A DNA stretch of 64,000 nucleotides from Benincasa hispida. Lineage: Eukaryota; Streptophyta; Magnoliopsida; Cucurbitales; Cucurbitaceae. Below are positions 44,570 through 56,675 of the stretch, in pieces. The stretch covers positions 672,283-736,282 of the forward strand of contig NW_024064458.1 in NCBI RefSeq assembly GCF_009727055.1. The letters are read 5' to 3'. The notes under the pieces were generated by a model that was not told where the DNA came from, searched no databases, and saw nothing but the letters and a program-made list of their open reading frames with translations. Position 1 is the stretch's first letter. Each line of letters starts with the position of its first letter. Position numbers and translations under genes: made by a program.

Positions 44570-47500
44570 CACTCTCCAAGGTCGACATCTCCTACTTGGC
44601 TGCATGTTCAAGTGTTTCCTCCTCACAATATCAATGCAATGTTTCAATCAACGCCATCTAAGTGTCTTTCTCCTACATAGCCAACGCATGGGGCTCAATT
44701 TTCATGTCCTCTTATGCAACCACCTCATTTGCTTAAGGCTTAAGGTTTCCTCCTAAGCAGACACATGTTTGATGACATCCTCTATGTGAGCTCATCTTTC
44801 ATATGCGTCCACAACCCTTGGATGTTCAACGCATAGTGCCATCAATGCATAGCAACCCTTTGTTCCACCTGGTTTTCCAACTCACCACCATCACAACCGA
44901 ACTTAGTCACCGAAAGCCTTAACCATCACAAGAGCCAGCCACCACCAACGCATAGGATGGTCGCTCGTCCTCGACGCATCACTCGTTAGGCATCACCACA
45001 AGGCTCGCTCGGCATGGGCACATGGCGCTTGGCATAAGCACTGGTCACCGATGCATGGGCATGTGGCATAGGCGCTGGGCATCGCTCACAGCGCTTTCTC
45101 GGCCACATGGGCGCTTGGCAGGGTGCTCGATGCATGGACGCTCGACGCTTGGCAGGGGTGCTCAATGCATGGACTGGGCGCTTGGCAAAGGCACTTGGCA
45201 TGGGTGCTCGACGCATGGGCTGGGCGCTTGACAGAGGCGCTTGGCATGGACGCTCGACACATGGGCTGGGCGCTTGGCAGGGTGCTGTGCATCGACGCAT
45301 CCACCCTTCCAACGTATGCCTTGCCCACGTCCTCGCCTGCCTTTTTGCCATCCAACCTTCCAATGCATCACTTCACTTTCCTTCGTTCAGCCGCATACCA
45401 CCACCAACGAATCCATAACCACCCTTCCAACGCATCTATCACAAGTTTTATACTTAGCCAAATTTTTCAAAATTTTCCCCAAAAGCCAAGCTTCTAAATT
45501 CCTTCTTTTCTTCTAATTTCCACCCTTTTCTCTACCATTCCACACTAGTTTCCATATCAACCTACTCACCACACTAGTCTCAATAGGGAACATACTCAAG
45601 TAGAGAAATTAGGATTCGGGATTCATAGGATTTACATTTGTTTGTGAACACTTTGTTCCTCTTCTTCTTTCTTTTGTCTAATTTTTTGTTTCATAGTTTT
45701 TTTCGTGTATTATTGTATGTGTTTTCTTCCCTACTTTTTTTTTTTCAGCATCACTAACAAAAGCATTACCAAGCAATATATATATGTATAAAAGTCATCC
45801 TTGATAGGCTTATTTTCTTTTGATTCAGATTGGGGTTTAATTTTAGAATTTAATTTAAAGTAAGAGCTTTATTTTGATGGAGAAAAACGTGACGATTATG
45901 AGAAAATTTGAGAGATGAGATTAACTTGTGAAATTTAGAGAAGAGGATGATATGAAGGAGGAGTTGAGAATATTCTTAATATTTTTTTTCTAAAATGAAA
46001 AAATGTATTCTCTATTTTGATCGAGAAGAACGTGATATGATAATAGTGAAAAAATCAGAAGAATATTAAATTTAGAAAATGAGGGAATAAAAAGATATGG
46101 AGGAAAGTTTGAGAATATTAAAAAGAAAAATGTAACTACTCTTTTAGCTTATATTAAAAAGAAAAATGTAACTACTCCTTTAGCCTACTTTACTTTGCCT
46201 AAATCCACACGAGGGGATTTTATTTCCTGAATGTTGAAGAAATTGGGGAGAGGAGTTCAATTTGAGAAAATTAGGGAAGGGAGATATCGGGAGAATATTA
46301 GTGAGATATTATATAAAAGTTGGTCTTAATTTTTCTTGTATTTTTTATCACATCATAAATTTATGAATATTACTAATACAAGGTAGGTTAAAACTCTCTG
46401 TTAACCTCTCTTGAATTAATGAATGAAATAGAATAAACTATTATATGTTGAAAATAAGAAGATTCATGTAAAAGTAATAACGATAAATAATGGGATTTTT
46501 TTCATGACCATAAAATATTGACATAGATATTGAAATTGAAAATTTTAGGATTTGCAGCAAAAATAAGTGTTTAATGTTTTGCTTAAAATATTGACATAAA
46601 TATTAAAATTAGAATCAGATTAGTGGCGAAAAAAGGGTTAATATTTTACTTTAAAAATTATAAATGACGTACCTATTTTAATATTTTAAATATAAAAGGT
46701 TGTTGTAATTTTTTTAATAATAATGATTTTCTTCATAATTCATAAATCAACAAAATATTTGAAAAAAATCTATCTCAATTATTCTTACATCTAGTAATAC
46801 AGATAAATAAGACTACCTTTCCAAACAAAAAAAAAAAGTTTTGAGGAACCTTTTAAAAATGTTTAAAGAAACAAAACTTATTTTATAAAAATAACAAGGA
46901 AAAACTTTTTTTTTAAGTAAAAAAAATTGTGAATTTAAGATTTCATAATCTATGGAAGAAAAGAGTCATGAATGGTTTTTTTTTTTTTTTTTACAATTTA
47001 AATGTAATCCATAATATCTTTTATGAAAACAAGGTTTAAATTATATGCATCTATGACATAAATACTCTTAAAACAAAAACTATCACTCTTTAATTACTTT
47101 GAATTAAAACTATAAGATTTCATATATATGACGATACATATTCCTTTTATGTATGAGAGTGACTATAACGTCAAATATGTGATAATATTAAAATAAAAAT
47201 TGTTGCATTATATTAAAATATCAAAATATTAATATATTTATTTGATAACTTAGTTATGAGTTATTCTAATACTGTATAAGAACTTTTGTATGGAATTAAT
47301 GATAATATGAAAATATTAAATAAAAATTCTTACATTATTACCAATATTGTTGTTGACAAAAGCAATCAAGAAACAACAAGTTAGAAAAAACAAGGATAAA
47401 CTTTTTAGAAGGGAATCCACCCGTGGTAGGTTATCTTTCAAAAAAATTGATATCACTCAATGTCTACGGCATGTATAGCAAGTTCGTGCATAACGGAATT

Positions 47501-47812
47501 GCTATTGTAATTAACAAAGGAAAAACTTTTGATGGTCCATATATGATGTAAGTTAAGCAAAGAGTCGGCGAAATATTAAATCTCATTACAATAATGTGAT
47601 GGTCTATTCAGAAACAATTGAAATTGTTATATTATCTAACCTTTAAATATTTTAATAATTACAATTTAAAACAAACACATATATCATTTATTTATTACAT
47701 GGTAAAAAAACTAATATATTTTGAAAATTTTAATGAAAACAACAAGATTTAATGTGCATTGCACGTGTATTAAATAAAAATGACTCTTAATAAAAGACAA
47801 ATAATGCTAATT

Positions 47813-47879
47813 TTAGGTGCATTTCACGGGGCCTTCAACCATTCCTCCTTCTTGACCTAATATATCTCTTTCTTCTATG
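47813..47879 (-). pseudogene. Possible captured exon piece, left of Athila-like solo LTR
   Basis: The minus-strand frame ends ILGQEGGMVEGPVKCT with TAA at 47813-47815. It is continuous in sequence, after removing the solo LTR at 47885-49372, with 49378 onward, but stops in that frame just upstream rule out one long exon. It does not look like retroelement coding sequence. Function not recognised; it may be chance. Confidence 0.2.
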
Positions 47880-47884
47880 GGGAG

Positions 47885-49372
47885 TGATAACTGGTAGAAA
47901 TACAAGTTATTACAGTTCAAATTAGTTAAACAATGAGAGAAAGCGATGGTAAAATAGGCAATATCCTGTCTGAAAGCGCCAAACTGAAAGGAATTGCGAT
48001 CGCTAATGCTCATCGCATAAAAGCACTTAATTTGTCTATTCTGTGCAGGTACAATGAGATGGCGCATATGAAATTGTGATCCAAGGGCACAATACGAAAG
48101 CGCACTTGAAGTTGCGATCATAAGTCATGCAACTGTAAGAAGTTTCTTAAAAAGTGATCGCATAAAGACTTGCATCAAGGCGACAACATAATAAATCATG
48201 ATGGGACGTAAAGCTAATAACTGTCGATTTTGAATTCAGTTGACAAGCGGTTAAAAACCATATTGTTGCAAGTACATTGAATTTTCGGTGACTTTTAAAC
48301 GACGCAATAGAGTAGGGAAATTAATGCCGCCCATCATTGCAATCATTAGTAAGAAAACTGTTTCACTTTGAAATCTATAAATATCGAATGCCACTAGAGA
48401 GAGAGGGGGATTGATATATTCACCACATACATATACATATACATAGAGGACGGAGAGAGCAAGGAGACGAGGCGAAGCCGAGAGAAATCGCTTTCCGGAC
48501 AGGTCGAGAGACTGCCAGAAAACAATACAAAGGAGAGAAGTCCAACTCTTGTGAGAGCAAGAATCCACAACTATAACAAAGTTGGAGTGATAAAGAGCAC
48601 TGTAAAAGGCCACGGGAAGTAAGACATTCCTTACCTTGCTTATTATTTCTCAATCCATTTTATTATTTTGTACTCAACACTTCATTTGCAAAAAATGGAA
48701 ACTTCATTTCGATTTATGTTCAATCTCTCCACACCATGCATGAATAACTGACTTTCTGAATGGGTTGAGAAGTACTTAGCTAGCATGACCTAAGCTATGC
48801 ATTTTATGTGATCATCTTGTCTTATGTATGCGTCATTCATAATTTGGACGTACTTGAGAGAGTAGTCTAAAGATAGAATCTAGGCTCGAGAGAGTCGGAT
48901 TAGATCGCATAAGCAAGAGTAAAAACTTAGAAATAAGTTCTATTTGTTGTTTCGCATACACATCGCATGCATCCTAGAAATAGGAAATGTGGCATTTTGC
49001 ATTGAGAAATGTAGTACTAATATTTGTGTATAGCATGACCGCATAATTCGTACACAAGCTTGAGAAACGTTAGCTAAATCCCTTCTTAATCCCTTCATCA
49101 CATACTTGTTATAACTTTATGCTTGCATCACTCTGCGTTCAACTCCATTGCATAGGAAAGTCTAAATTAAAATACCATCTATTTCTTTTTCATCACCGCA
49201 ATAGAATCATAGAGTTTGTTGCATATCTATTTAGTAGTCTCTATGTTCGACCCTGGACTCACCAAGAATCTAAGAAGACTTATACTTAGGTTTTGTTAGG
49301 AAAACTTGCATGATCATTGCATAACACACATCATCGCATACTTACACCATCGCATCATAAATCTACGCATCA
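47885..49372 (+). mobile_element. Athila-like solo LTR with perfect target duplication
   Basis: It starts TGATAACTGGTAGAAATACAAG and ends CTACGCATCA; 1488 bp. Flanking GGGAG (47880-47884 and 49373-49377) is a perfect 5-bp target duplication. No primer site or gag follows, so it is a solo LTR. It shares the GTTCGACCCTGGACTCACCAAG-type block near its 3' end with the minus LTRs at 51228 and 56676. TATA at 48376-48383. The first 27 bases form a near-perfect hairpin. Confidence 0.9.
48376..48383 (+). promoter_or_regulatory. TATA box of Athila-like solo LTR
   Basis: TATAAATA in AAATCTATAAATATCG, positionally equivalent to 25659 and 58721. Confidence 0.58.
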
Positions 49373-49377
49373 GGGAG

Positions 49378-49560
49378 CTAGCCTAAACCAATCTAAGGGT
49401 TTCAATCATGTCTTCATTCTTATCCTGATTTATCTCAGACTCGAGAAATGTGCTTGAAAAGGGAGCAACAGGAATATATGCATGAAAATCAGATTGTTTT
49501 AAGGTATCAGTACTAACTTGTTGGGAGCTCGTCGGTGATGGGGTTTACATCCTTCTTCCT
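49378..49560 (-). pseudogene. Possible C-terminal exon fragment of unknown gene
   Basis: The minus-strand frame reads TPSPTSSQQVSTDTLKQSDF..., then FHAYIPVAPFSSTFLESE and a stop near 49386. The Ser/Thr-rich start and ordinary composition differ from the retroelement frames around it. A consensus splice donor-like CCCAG/GTAAGG lies upstream on the same strand near 49650. It is in an island between a solo LTR and a Copia LTR. I do not recognise the protein. It could be a captured or relic host exon, or chance. Confidence 0.25.
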
Positions 49561-49824
49561 CAAAACCAAACACTTATTTAAACTTCTATTTTGTCATACA
49601 AGTCATAAACTTAGAGGAACTTATTGTAGTTACTACAATAACATTCCTTACCTGGGCTCAGGCTAGGCTTGGAGCTTACCATTCTGAATGTTAAGTTTTT
49701 TTTTACTATAGTAAACAACTGAGTGATCTAGTTTGTCAGGCTCTACATTTCCGTCCTTTTCTCTTTTTAGAACAAGGAATTATCTTACTAAATTTTCTTG
49801 GCCTCTTGCTGGAAAGTCATAACA

Positions 49825-51227
49825 TCCAGCTGGAACTTCATCGAGGTCTCTGTCGACACCTATGAGCGGAAGCAAGATCGTTCCAAATTCATTGTGATAG
49901 AATTACAAGCATTCACAAACATACAAACTAGTTATGCATTTCAAAGCAAATTACTGCATGCTTTCATAAATGAATACAAAAGTAATGAGAGACATACCTT
50001 TGAAGAACGTTTCTTCCAACTTTCTCTCGCTCTCATGGAGTCTGGAATAGCAACCTCTCGTTATCGCTTAGAACACCAACCCAATCATCTAGTGGATACA
50101 GTCAAGCACAAACATGTTCTCCACGAACCAGTAACCTCTTGGACACCACCAATTAGCAACCTTGGCATTCTCGGAGTGAGAATCTAGGAGGTGTTGGCTC
50201 TGTTTGACTTGGTAGAGGTTTGGAGGAAACAACGATCGAACTCAACGACTAAGCAAGTGGGAGAGTATAGTGTCTATCGTATAGACTTTGTACTTGATCA
50301 TTTAGTAAAATTTCAACAGGTACATGATCGTTTAGTAAAAAGCTATAGGATCGTTTAGATAATGGCGCGTGTACACGATCTTTTAGTCAATAACTTGGAA
50401 GGCTGTCATACACTCATGAGCTAAACGATTGGCTGTGTACTTCATGAAACGATCCATACAAAATGAAAATATTTTTCATTTTATCCTTTAGTTATAAAAA
50501 CTGGATAAAACGTCCCACTTCACGCACGATTAAAGGAGAAACCGCCTACAATTATCTCATAATCTTTTTAGTTATAAATAAATACAATAACTAACTTATC
50601 ATATTATATTTATAACCTAGAGTTTTAATATCACATCATATGTAACATTTAAACCATAGTCCTTTTATCCTTTATTTGATATAAATCATATTTATATCAT
50701 TTTCCTCCAATGAATGTATCTCATACATTATGTCAACTATATCATATATAACTGAATCAGTTTAATCATATCATATATAATCCAACTCCCTCTTGTCAAT
50801 TTGAACACTTCAAACTTACCCAAAAACTGATTCTGAACTTGAATCTAGTGAGCTACCAAGGGGACCTTATGGACCTGTAGCTTGAAGCTCCAACCATACA
50901 TGAATAGCTAACTAAACTCTTTATTCACGATGCTCCTAAGTACAACTAGGCCAATTTGTTATTTTGCCCCTACACTTACATCTAACTCCTTAAGTACCAC
51001 TGATCCGTCTAATGAACGATAGATCATAGTCCTACTATGAGTGAACACCTCTCGGCCAATGAGAAGGTGTGTGGCACCACATCGTTCAAGCTCCAAAATC
51101 AACCCTTAAGCGAGCAATCTATCTACTTATCCCTGCTTCGAGGAAGGAGTGAATTCCATCTTGTGTAGCTAAGTTCCTAGCTCCTCAATCAGACGAATCC
51201 CCAAAATGGTAGGTTTGAGTCGACGAT
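49825..51227 (-). mobile_element. Copia LTR fragment, minus strand, split by Athila-like insertion
   Basis: Inverted match to the Copia LTRs: 'TATGAGCGGAAGCAAGATCG' near 49860 equals the LTR 3' end, 50280-50460 holds TAAACGATCG motifs, and 50850-51220 is the central block (GGACCTGTAGCTTGAAGC). It stops at 51227 inside the phrase GAGTCGACGAT, which in the intact LTR at 9.3 kb continues CTAGCCGCTCTC. The Athila-like element at 51228 therefore sits inside it, with ACGAT as the left target duplication. The other half must lie beyond the window. The 49.80-50.19 kb reading frame is incidental. Confidence 0.8.
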
Positions 51228-52936
51228 TGATGCATTGTGAATGTGATGAAATAATGGTATGAAATTGCGGTGGTGAATTATGCGTTGCACATGCAAGTTT
51301 TCCTAGTAAAATCCAAGTATAAACCTTACTAGGTTTCTTGGTAAGTCCAGGGTCGAACACAGGGACTACTGAGATACTATGCATTGGTAAATTTTTATTC
51401 CTTTGTGGTAGCAAAACAAATAAGTTTGGTTGGTATTTTGTTTAAGTATAAATTCTATGCGATAGAATTGAGTAAATAGTTGATGACAACGAAAGTCACA
51501 ATGAGTATGCGGGGAATGGGTTGAGAAGGGATTTAGTTAACACTTTATAAGTTTGCATTCAAGTTATGCGATCATGCTACACATACACAACAATATGTCA
51601 TTTCTCAATGCATATGCCATAGTTCCTATTTCTATGACGCATGCGATGTATATGATAATGTCGATGGGACTTATGTCTAAGCCTCTATTCTTGTCTATGC
51701 GATGTTTAATGATACACATACACAAAGTGACCGCATACTATCATATCCTATTTCTAGGGTGCATGCGATGCATAATAGCAAACAGAACTTATCTCTAAGT
51801 CTCTATCTCTTTCATATGCGGTTCTAATCTGACTCTTTCAAGCCTAGATTCTAACCTGACTCTCTCAAGTCTAGGTTCTTTCTTTATACTACTCTCTCAA
51901 GTATCTCTAAAGGGTGAAGGAGGCATACGTAAGACAAGATGATCGCATAAGGTGAAGATCTTAGGTCATGCTAGCTAAGTGCTTCTCAACCCATTCAAAA
52001 ATTTAGCTACTCATGCGAAATGTGAAGAGATTGAACAGATGTTGAGATGAGAATATCATTTTATAAATAAAGTCAGAATACAAAAGAACAATGGAAATTA
52101 GGGATAAAGAGCTCGGTAGCAATGTATTGCTTTTCGAGGCTCTTACACTGTCGTTTACTCTATTCTGTCCAGAAGAATGTTCTTGCTTTCTCAAGCGTTG
52201 GCCCTCTCTCCTTTTACAACGCTCCTCGGCAGTCTTTCGAGCTAATTTGGAATGATTTCTCTGCGTATTCTTCTCTTCGCTCGCTTCCATCTTCTAAGTA
52301 TATGAACAACTGCAGATTAACGACTAACTAATTGTATATTCTATGTTCTAAGTATATGGAAAACTGTGCATAACTCGAACGAACTCTAACTTTCTCGAAA
52401 TCGTTTAACGATGGTGGCCTTCGGTATTTATAGAGCTCAAGGTGAAGAAGCTTTTCTCTCAAATGATTGCAATGATGGGCGGTCATTAATCTTTTGTCTG
52501 ATGTGCCGATTAATGGTCACCAAAAAGTTGAGTATACTTGCTACAGTGTGTCGTTAACGGCTTATCAGCTAAATTCGGATTCAATCGTCAACAGCTTTCT
52601 GTCCCATCAAGATTCATTAAGCTTTCACCTTGATGTGTCGTCTTTATACAACCACCTTCTTGAACAGATTCTTGTGAGCGCATATGATCGCATGGCTTTG
52701 CAGTCGCAATCTTTTAATGCACGCGTTCATCAAATTCCTTGGATTGCAATTTGCTTTGCGCCAACAAATTTCTCCTGCATAAAATAAGTAAATTAGCTGC
52801 TTTTATGCAATAGGCGCATGCGATCGCAATATTCTTAGTTTAACACTTTTGGACATGATTTGATATATTTTTAACGTTGCATACCCATATTGTATTACAT
52901 CTTTGTGCTGTAATAACGTGCATTTATGCCCGATCA
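51228..52936 (-). mobile_element. 3' LTR of minus Athila-like element
   Basis: On the minus strand it begins TGATCGGGCATAAATGC at 52936, right after the G-rich tract ATATGGGGGTG, and ends ATGCATCA at 51228; 1709 bp, complete. The TATA box at 52425-52432 (minus) is intact. Reading frames in 52.1-52.8 kb are LTR sequence. Confidence 0.88.
52425..52432 (-). promoter_or_regulatory. TATA box of 3' LTR, minus Athila-like element
   Basis: TATAAATA on the minus strand, context CTCTATAAATACCG. The 5' LTR copy of the element has lost this box. Confidence 0.6.
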
Positions 52937-52948
52937 CACCCCCATATT
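52937..52948 (-). promoter_or_regulatory. Polypurine tract of minus Athila-like element
   Basis: The minus strand reads ATATGGGGGTG immediately before the LTR start. This G-run is typical of Athila/Tat polypurine tracts and primes plus-strand DNA synthesis. Confidence 0.75.
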
Positions 52949-54240
52949 TAAAACAATGCTTGTCCTCAAGCATAAACTAAAGTTTTTCTTTAGAGCGTCA
53001 ACCGCCTTTTCCTTACCTAGATTTCTCGAGGTGCCTTATTCAAATTTTATGAACCAAAATGTCCTTAATTTCTATCCCAATTTCTTCATAAAATATTTCT
53101 AAAACTTAGGGACCGCAAGTTTAACCTTCAAAAAGTCTTTAAGTATTTCCAGGACATCGCATGATTTATTTCAAACTTTTTTTTTTCAACCGGGGTGTTT
53201 CCAAATGATTATTATTCTTGTGCAGTTTAGATATTCTTTTTGTGACCTTGCATTGATCCAAGTGCCTAGCCTTCGTTTTGGCTTGCCCCCACGGGTGTCA
53301 TGCGAGCATCCAACTACGAACAAGGTGCTCATTCTCAATCTAAACTCATGCTCCTTTGGCATCGGAGTTGCGATCACTTGATTTATGCATTGACCACGAT
53401 TTCTACCTTCGTTTTGGCTTGCCCCCACTGTTGTCATGCATACATCCAACTACGAGTAGGATCCAATCTCAACCTTATGATTTTTTTTGTTTTTTTTTTT
53501 TTTTGAATGTCTAAAAGTAGCACGTTTGAAAATAAATACCGGCACCGCCAAATTTAAATGCAGCAATATCCTCATTACTGATAGACTGAAATAATTCATG
53601 CGATGCTCTGAGGAAGTTTTGTAAATATCAGTCTGAAAGAAAGCTAGTGGACCTCTAACTGCTAGAAATATTTCATGAATTGACTGTCCTAAATTTAAGT
53701 TGATTCTAGTACATGCGATGAGAAATAGAGGCATGCGTATCATCATTGAAATCATAATTGGTGCAGAAAAAAAATGCGGTGACTAACTAAAGTAATCAAT
53801 ATTTAATGATTGCGCCAGCTAAAGATGATGCGATGATAAAATTATTGATGTTAAAAATGAGATGCGATAATGCAAATTTCGAATAAACAAAGTCAAAGAA
53901 AGATATAGCCCCCAAATTTGCTCTATTGCTCGCATCATCTGTGATCACATCATTCTTTTCTGAGAGCTGATTTCTTCGATTGCGATGGGTTGAACGAACC
54001 GGTCATGTTTTTCTGTTATCGCGTAGCTCCTCCGCAATCGTGTACCACGATCGTTGCTAAAAGAATCGAGAGGGTCAAACATATGAAAGACAGAGTTGAT
54101 TGATTTTTTTTTTTTTTTTTTTTTTTGAATAGTGGTATAAAAAGGATATATAAAATAGAGTGAGTTCCTGAAATAAAGATATAAAAGGATACTTCAAAAA
54201 AAAAAATTATTGCGTCCTTGATGAGTTTTTCGCATATCAA
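52949..54240 (-). other. Noncoding 3' region of minus Athila-like element
   Basis: In autonomous Athila, pol and a further 3' region would lie here. Only noncoding sequence is seen. It contains a direct repeat of about 60 bp (about 53265-53325 and 53398-53458; both include 'CCTTCGTTTTGGCTTGCCCC' and CATCCAACTACGA) and poly-T runs at about 53485 and 54105. On the minus strand the segment before the polypurine tract contains GAGGACAAGCATTG. Confidence 0.65.
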
Positions 54241-54550
54241 CGCATCGCTTGTTCCTTTCTTTTCAACCTGGGCTCTTTACGTCCATGGAGGTTTTCTCTT
54301 CTTTTCTCGATCTGCTGGGAACTTGATTGCCTCAATCCGGAGCTTTTTCCCATTAACGTTCATCACGATTTCTCCCTTGTGTACATCAATTTGAGCGCAT
54401 CGCTTGTTCCTTTCTTTTCAACCTGGGCTCTTTACGTCCATGGAGGTTTTCTCTTCTTTTCTCGATCTGCTGGGAACTTGATTGTCTCAATTCGGAGCTT
54501 CTTCCCATCAACGTTCATCACGAATTCTCCCTTGTGTACATCAATTTGAG
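54241..54550 (-). repeat. 155-bp tandem duplication at end of protease
   Basis: Units 54241-54395 and 54396-54550 both begin CGCATCGCTTGTTCC and differ at only a handful of bases. The repeated segment encodes the protease C-terminal part (IDVHKGE, KKLRIE, FPADREKKRKPP). It exists only in this element. Confidence 0.92.
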
Positions 54551-54930
54551 CACGACCGGTCGACAGAAATGGTCGTCCCGATATGATGGGCGCATCTTCG
54601 TCCGCTTTATGATCCAGAATGATGAAGTCTGCCGATAAAATGAATTTGTCAATGAGACCACGACATCCTTCAACTCTCCCTCGGGGTGTACTCGGGATCT
54701 GTCCACAAGCAGAAGAGTCTTCGACATGGGCGCTAGTTTTCCTACATTCAATTGTTTGAAAACTGATAGTGGCATTAAATTTATACTCGCCCCAAGATCT
54801 CAAAGTGCTTGACCAATGTAGACCCCTCCAATTGAGTAAGGTGCCGTGAAGCTTCCTAGGTCACACATCATTGGTGGGATCATAGTATTTAACATTTGTG
54901 TTACTGCCACTTTAGTGATCTTTTCTTCAT
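54396..54930 (-). pseudogene. Athila-like aspartic protease region
   Basis: Minus-strand frames show 'DLGASINLMPLSVFKQL', the active-site region of Athila-type retropepsin with the DLGA variant, then a 'DRSRVHPEGELKDVVV' block, 'FIILD' and 'PIISGRPFLSTGRAQIDVHKGE'. A stop precedes the Asp-Leu-Gly motif and a frameshift separates the blocks near 54650. Upstream, 55140-54901 is the Pro/Glu-rich linker ending PPFLQRLKR. Most of the usual linker to protease is shortened. Protease normally cleaves the gag-pol polyprotein; this copy is broken. Confidence 0.85.
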
Positions 54931-56548
54931 CATTCTATTTCTTTTCAATCTTTGCAGGAATGGTGGTAGTTGTACTTCTTCTGTTTTGTGTTCTAGAGGC
55001 TTGAAGATGGACGCAACTTCTAGGTTCATCTTCTCGGGCTCTTCTAAATCATATGTCAATGGGTTCTTGGGTTTCACCGCATTCGAGTTGGTCCTGGTGG
55101 GATCTTCCCCTTCTTCCGCTATCATTTTTTCACTTAGCAAGGAGACTGCGAGGGAGCTCAGTTGAGCTCGGCAATGCCCCTTGCGGTTTGTTTTTCAGCT
55201 CGCCCGCAATCTATCTTATTTGGACTTCGATATTGCAGATTGAAGTCGCCTGATTCTGGAGCACTGTCTCGTTTTTTTCTATGTACTACTTTAATAGGCT
55301 CTCTAGGGAAGAAGATGGTGGCGCTTGTGAGCTGTTGGCTTGATTTTGAGTTAGACCGTTCATTCGCGGGAAAAATCATGGCGGCCCTTCCTTTTGCACC
55401 ATAGGTTGATTGCTCTGTTGTTGATTTTTCCACGTGAAGTTGGGGTGGTTTCTCCACCCGGGGTTGTATGTATCAGAGAAAGGGTTATTCTTTATGAAGC
55501 ATATTGACTATGGATTCCTTGGGCATTCTTCAATCGGATGTGCTTCTCCACAGGTGACACAACTCGTGTTCGCTTGAGCGATTACGTTGACCTGCCCTTT
55601 ATGCATTTATGGGCTATTGATTGTGATTCCCTGTATCAGATTCATCATCTCATTCATTTGAGTTTGTAGGGATGTGATGGCCTCATTGTTTACGTTACCT
55701 TCTCGGATTTTTAATCGTTGATTGCTTTACCTCCAATCTTCGTGATTCTTTGAAATGCGATCAAGGATATTTTTAGCCTCGTCATACGTTTATTCAAGAA
55801 GACCTCCGGCTGTTGCCACATTGGCAGCCATCTACGATGAGGCTTCAAACCGTGATAAAAGATTTCCATTTGGAGACAGTCAAGTAAGCCATTGTGCAAA
55901 CAATCTCGCACCAATCTCTTAAACTTCACCCAGGCATCACTGAGCAATTCGTCAATATCCCATTCAAAATTTGTAATCAACTTCCTCCTTCTTGCGTTCT
56001 CTTTCAGGGGGAAGTACTTCTTCATGGACTTCTCTACTACTTGTTCTCAAGATGTTATGTCCCCTGGTTCGAGAGAATAGGCCCATTTCCTTGCTTGGTC
56101 GCATAATGAAAATAGGAACAACGTTAGTCGAACTTCCTCAGCTGAGATGTTTGGGAACACAAAAGTATTGCAAATTTCAATACAACTTCGGAGATGGACG
56201 TACGAATCCTTGCCACGCCTTCCACCAAACTGTTTGGCCGTTTGAATCATCTGCAACATAACCGATTTCATTTCAAACCTCCATCCGTCTAGGGGCTGGC
56301 CTCATGATTCTTTGGTAGAAATCATAGAGGTTGGGTGACGCATAGTCCCTAATGGGTTTATTGCGGTTGTTCGTTAGGAGAATGGGGTTTTCCATGATGT
56401 TGTTCGCATTTGCTGCTCTGTCTTTCGGTTGCTCCGCCATGTTGGGATTTCTCTCTTGTTGTTGTCGGCGGTTGTTTCTTCTTCATCTTCGGAACGTTCT
56501 TTCAATCTCTGGGTCATAGTTGGGCTCAATAACATGTCCTTCACTCAT
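54931..56548 (-). pseudogene. Athila-like gag, minus element
   Basis: The start is ATG at 56548 (MSEGHVIEPNYDPEIERTFRR), with a CGA to TGA stop soon after. The retrotransposon-gag core reads 'MIQTAKQFGGRRGKDSYVHL', 'RLTLFLFSLCDQARKWAYSL' and, after a TGA that replaces a Trp codon near 56045, 'MKKYFPLKENARRRKLITNF' and 'LLSDAWVKFKRLVRDC'. A complete CCHC knuckle (CVTCGEAHPIEEC) lies near 55535-55575, followed by 'NNPFSDTYNPGW'. It is homologous to the plus gag at 60122 onward. Few lesions relative to length. Confidence 0.88.
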
Positions 56549-56650
56549 ACGACACCCACTTCTTCCCTTACCAAAGAAGAGGAAGTGCACAGAGGTTGAA
56601 AGCTGCAAAGAAAATCAAAAGTTACTGTTAGCGCAATATGTACTGCCATA

Positions 56651-56669
56651 GTCCCCGGCAACGGCGCCA
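56651..56669 (-). promoter_or_regulatory. Primer-binding site, tRNA-Asp type, minus Athila-like element
   Basis: The minus strand reads TGGCGCCGTTGCCGGGGAC, an exact match to the 3' end of plant tRNA-Asp as used by Athila-lineage elements, six bases after the LTR end at 56676. It is the only unmutated tRNA-Asp primer site in the window. Confidence 0.9.
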
Positions 56670-56675
56670 AAAACT

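Larger units (their letters stand above)
42863..45627 (-). mobile_element. Solo LTR B1, long TGTGAA...GTGTGACA family
   Basis: Plus-strand ends are TGTCACACCC at 42863 and GGGATTCATA at 45627 (family CACA changed to CATA). A perfect 5-bp target duplication GGATT flanks it (42858-42862 and 45628-45632). Length 2765 bp with no internal region, so it is a solo LTR. TATA on the minus strand is at 44562-44569. A four-copy GATACC...GGTATC minisatellite is at 43578-43726. Reading frames near 45.0-45.5 kb run through GCTTGGCA/ACGCATGG repeats and are not genes. Confidence 0.9.
42323..47790 (+). mobile_element. Possible non-autonomous Helitron, interrupted by solo LTR
   Basis: The 5' end resembles a Helitron terminus: TCTGTACTATATTAAAAAAA preceded by A. 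About 5.4 kb later a short palindrome GTGCATTGCAC (about 47755-47765) lies where a 3' hairpin might be, but the canonical CTRR end was not found. Between them is AT-rich noncoding sequence with imperfect direct repeats (about 42650-42770 with 45640-45770; 45870-45990 with 46015-46130) and the solo LTR at 42863-45627. No Rep/helicase domain. The 5' terminus is suggestive; the 3' limit is a guess. Confidence 0.35.

Noticed and set aside
44986..45516. Overlapping 70-125 aa frames on both strands rich in Ala/Pro/His/Arg
   Set aside because: GC-rich degenerate repeats (GCTTGGCA, ACGCATGG) in solo LTR B1. The equivalent region of B2 (60.7-61.2 kb) does not conserve any of the frames.
47755..47790. 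Confirmed Helitron 3' end
   Set aside because: A palindrome GTGCATTGCAC is present, but no CTRR terminus follows. I keep the Helitron only as a low-confidence call.
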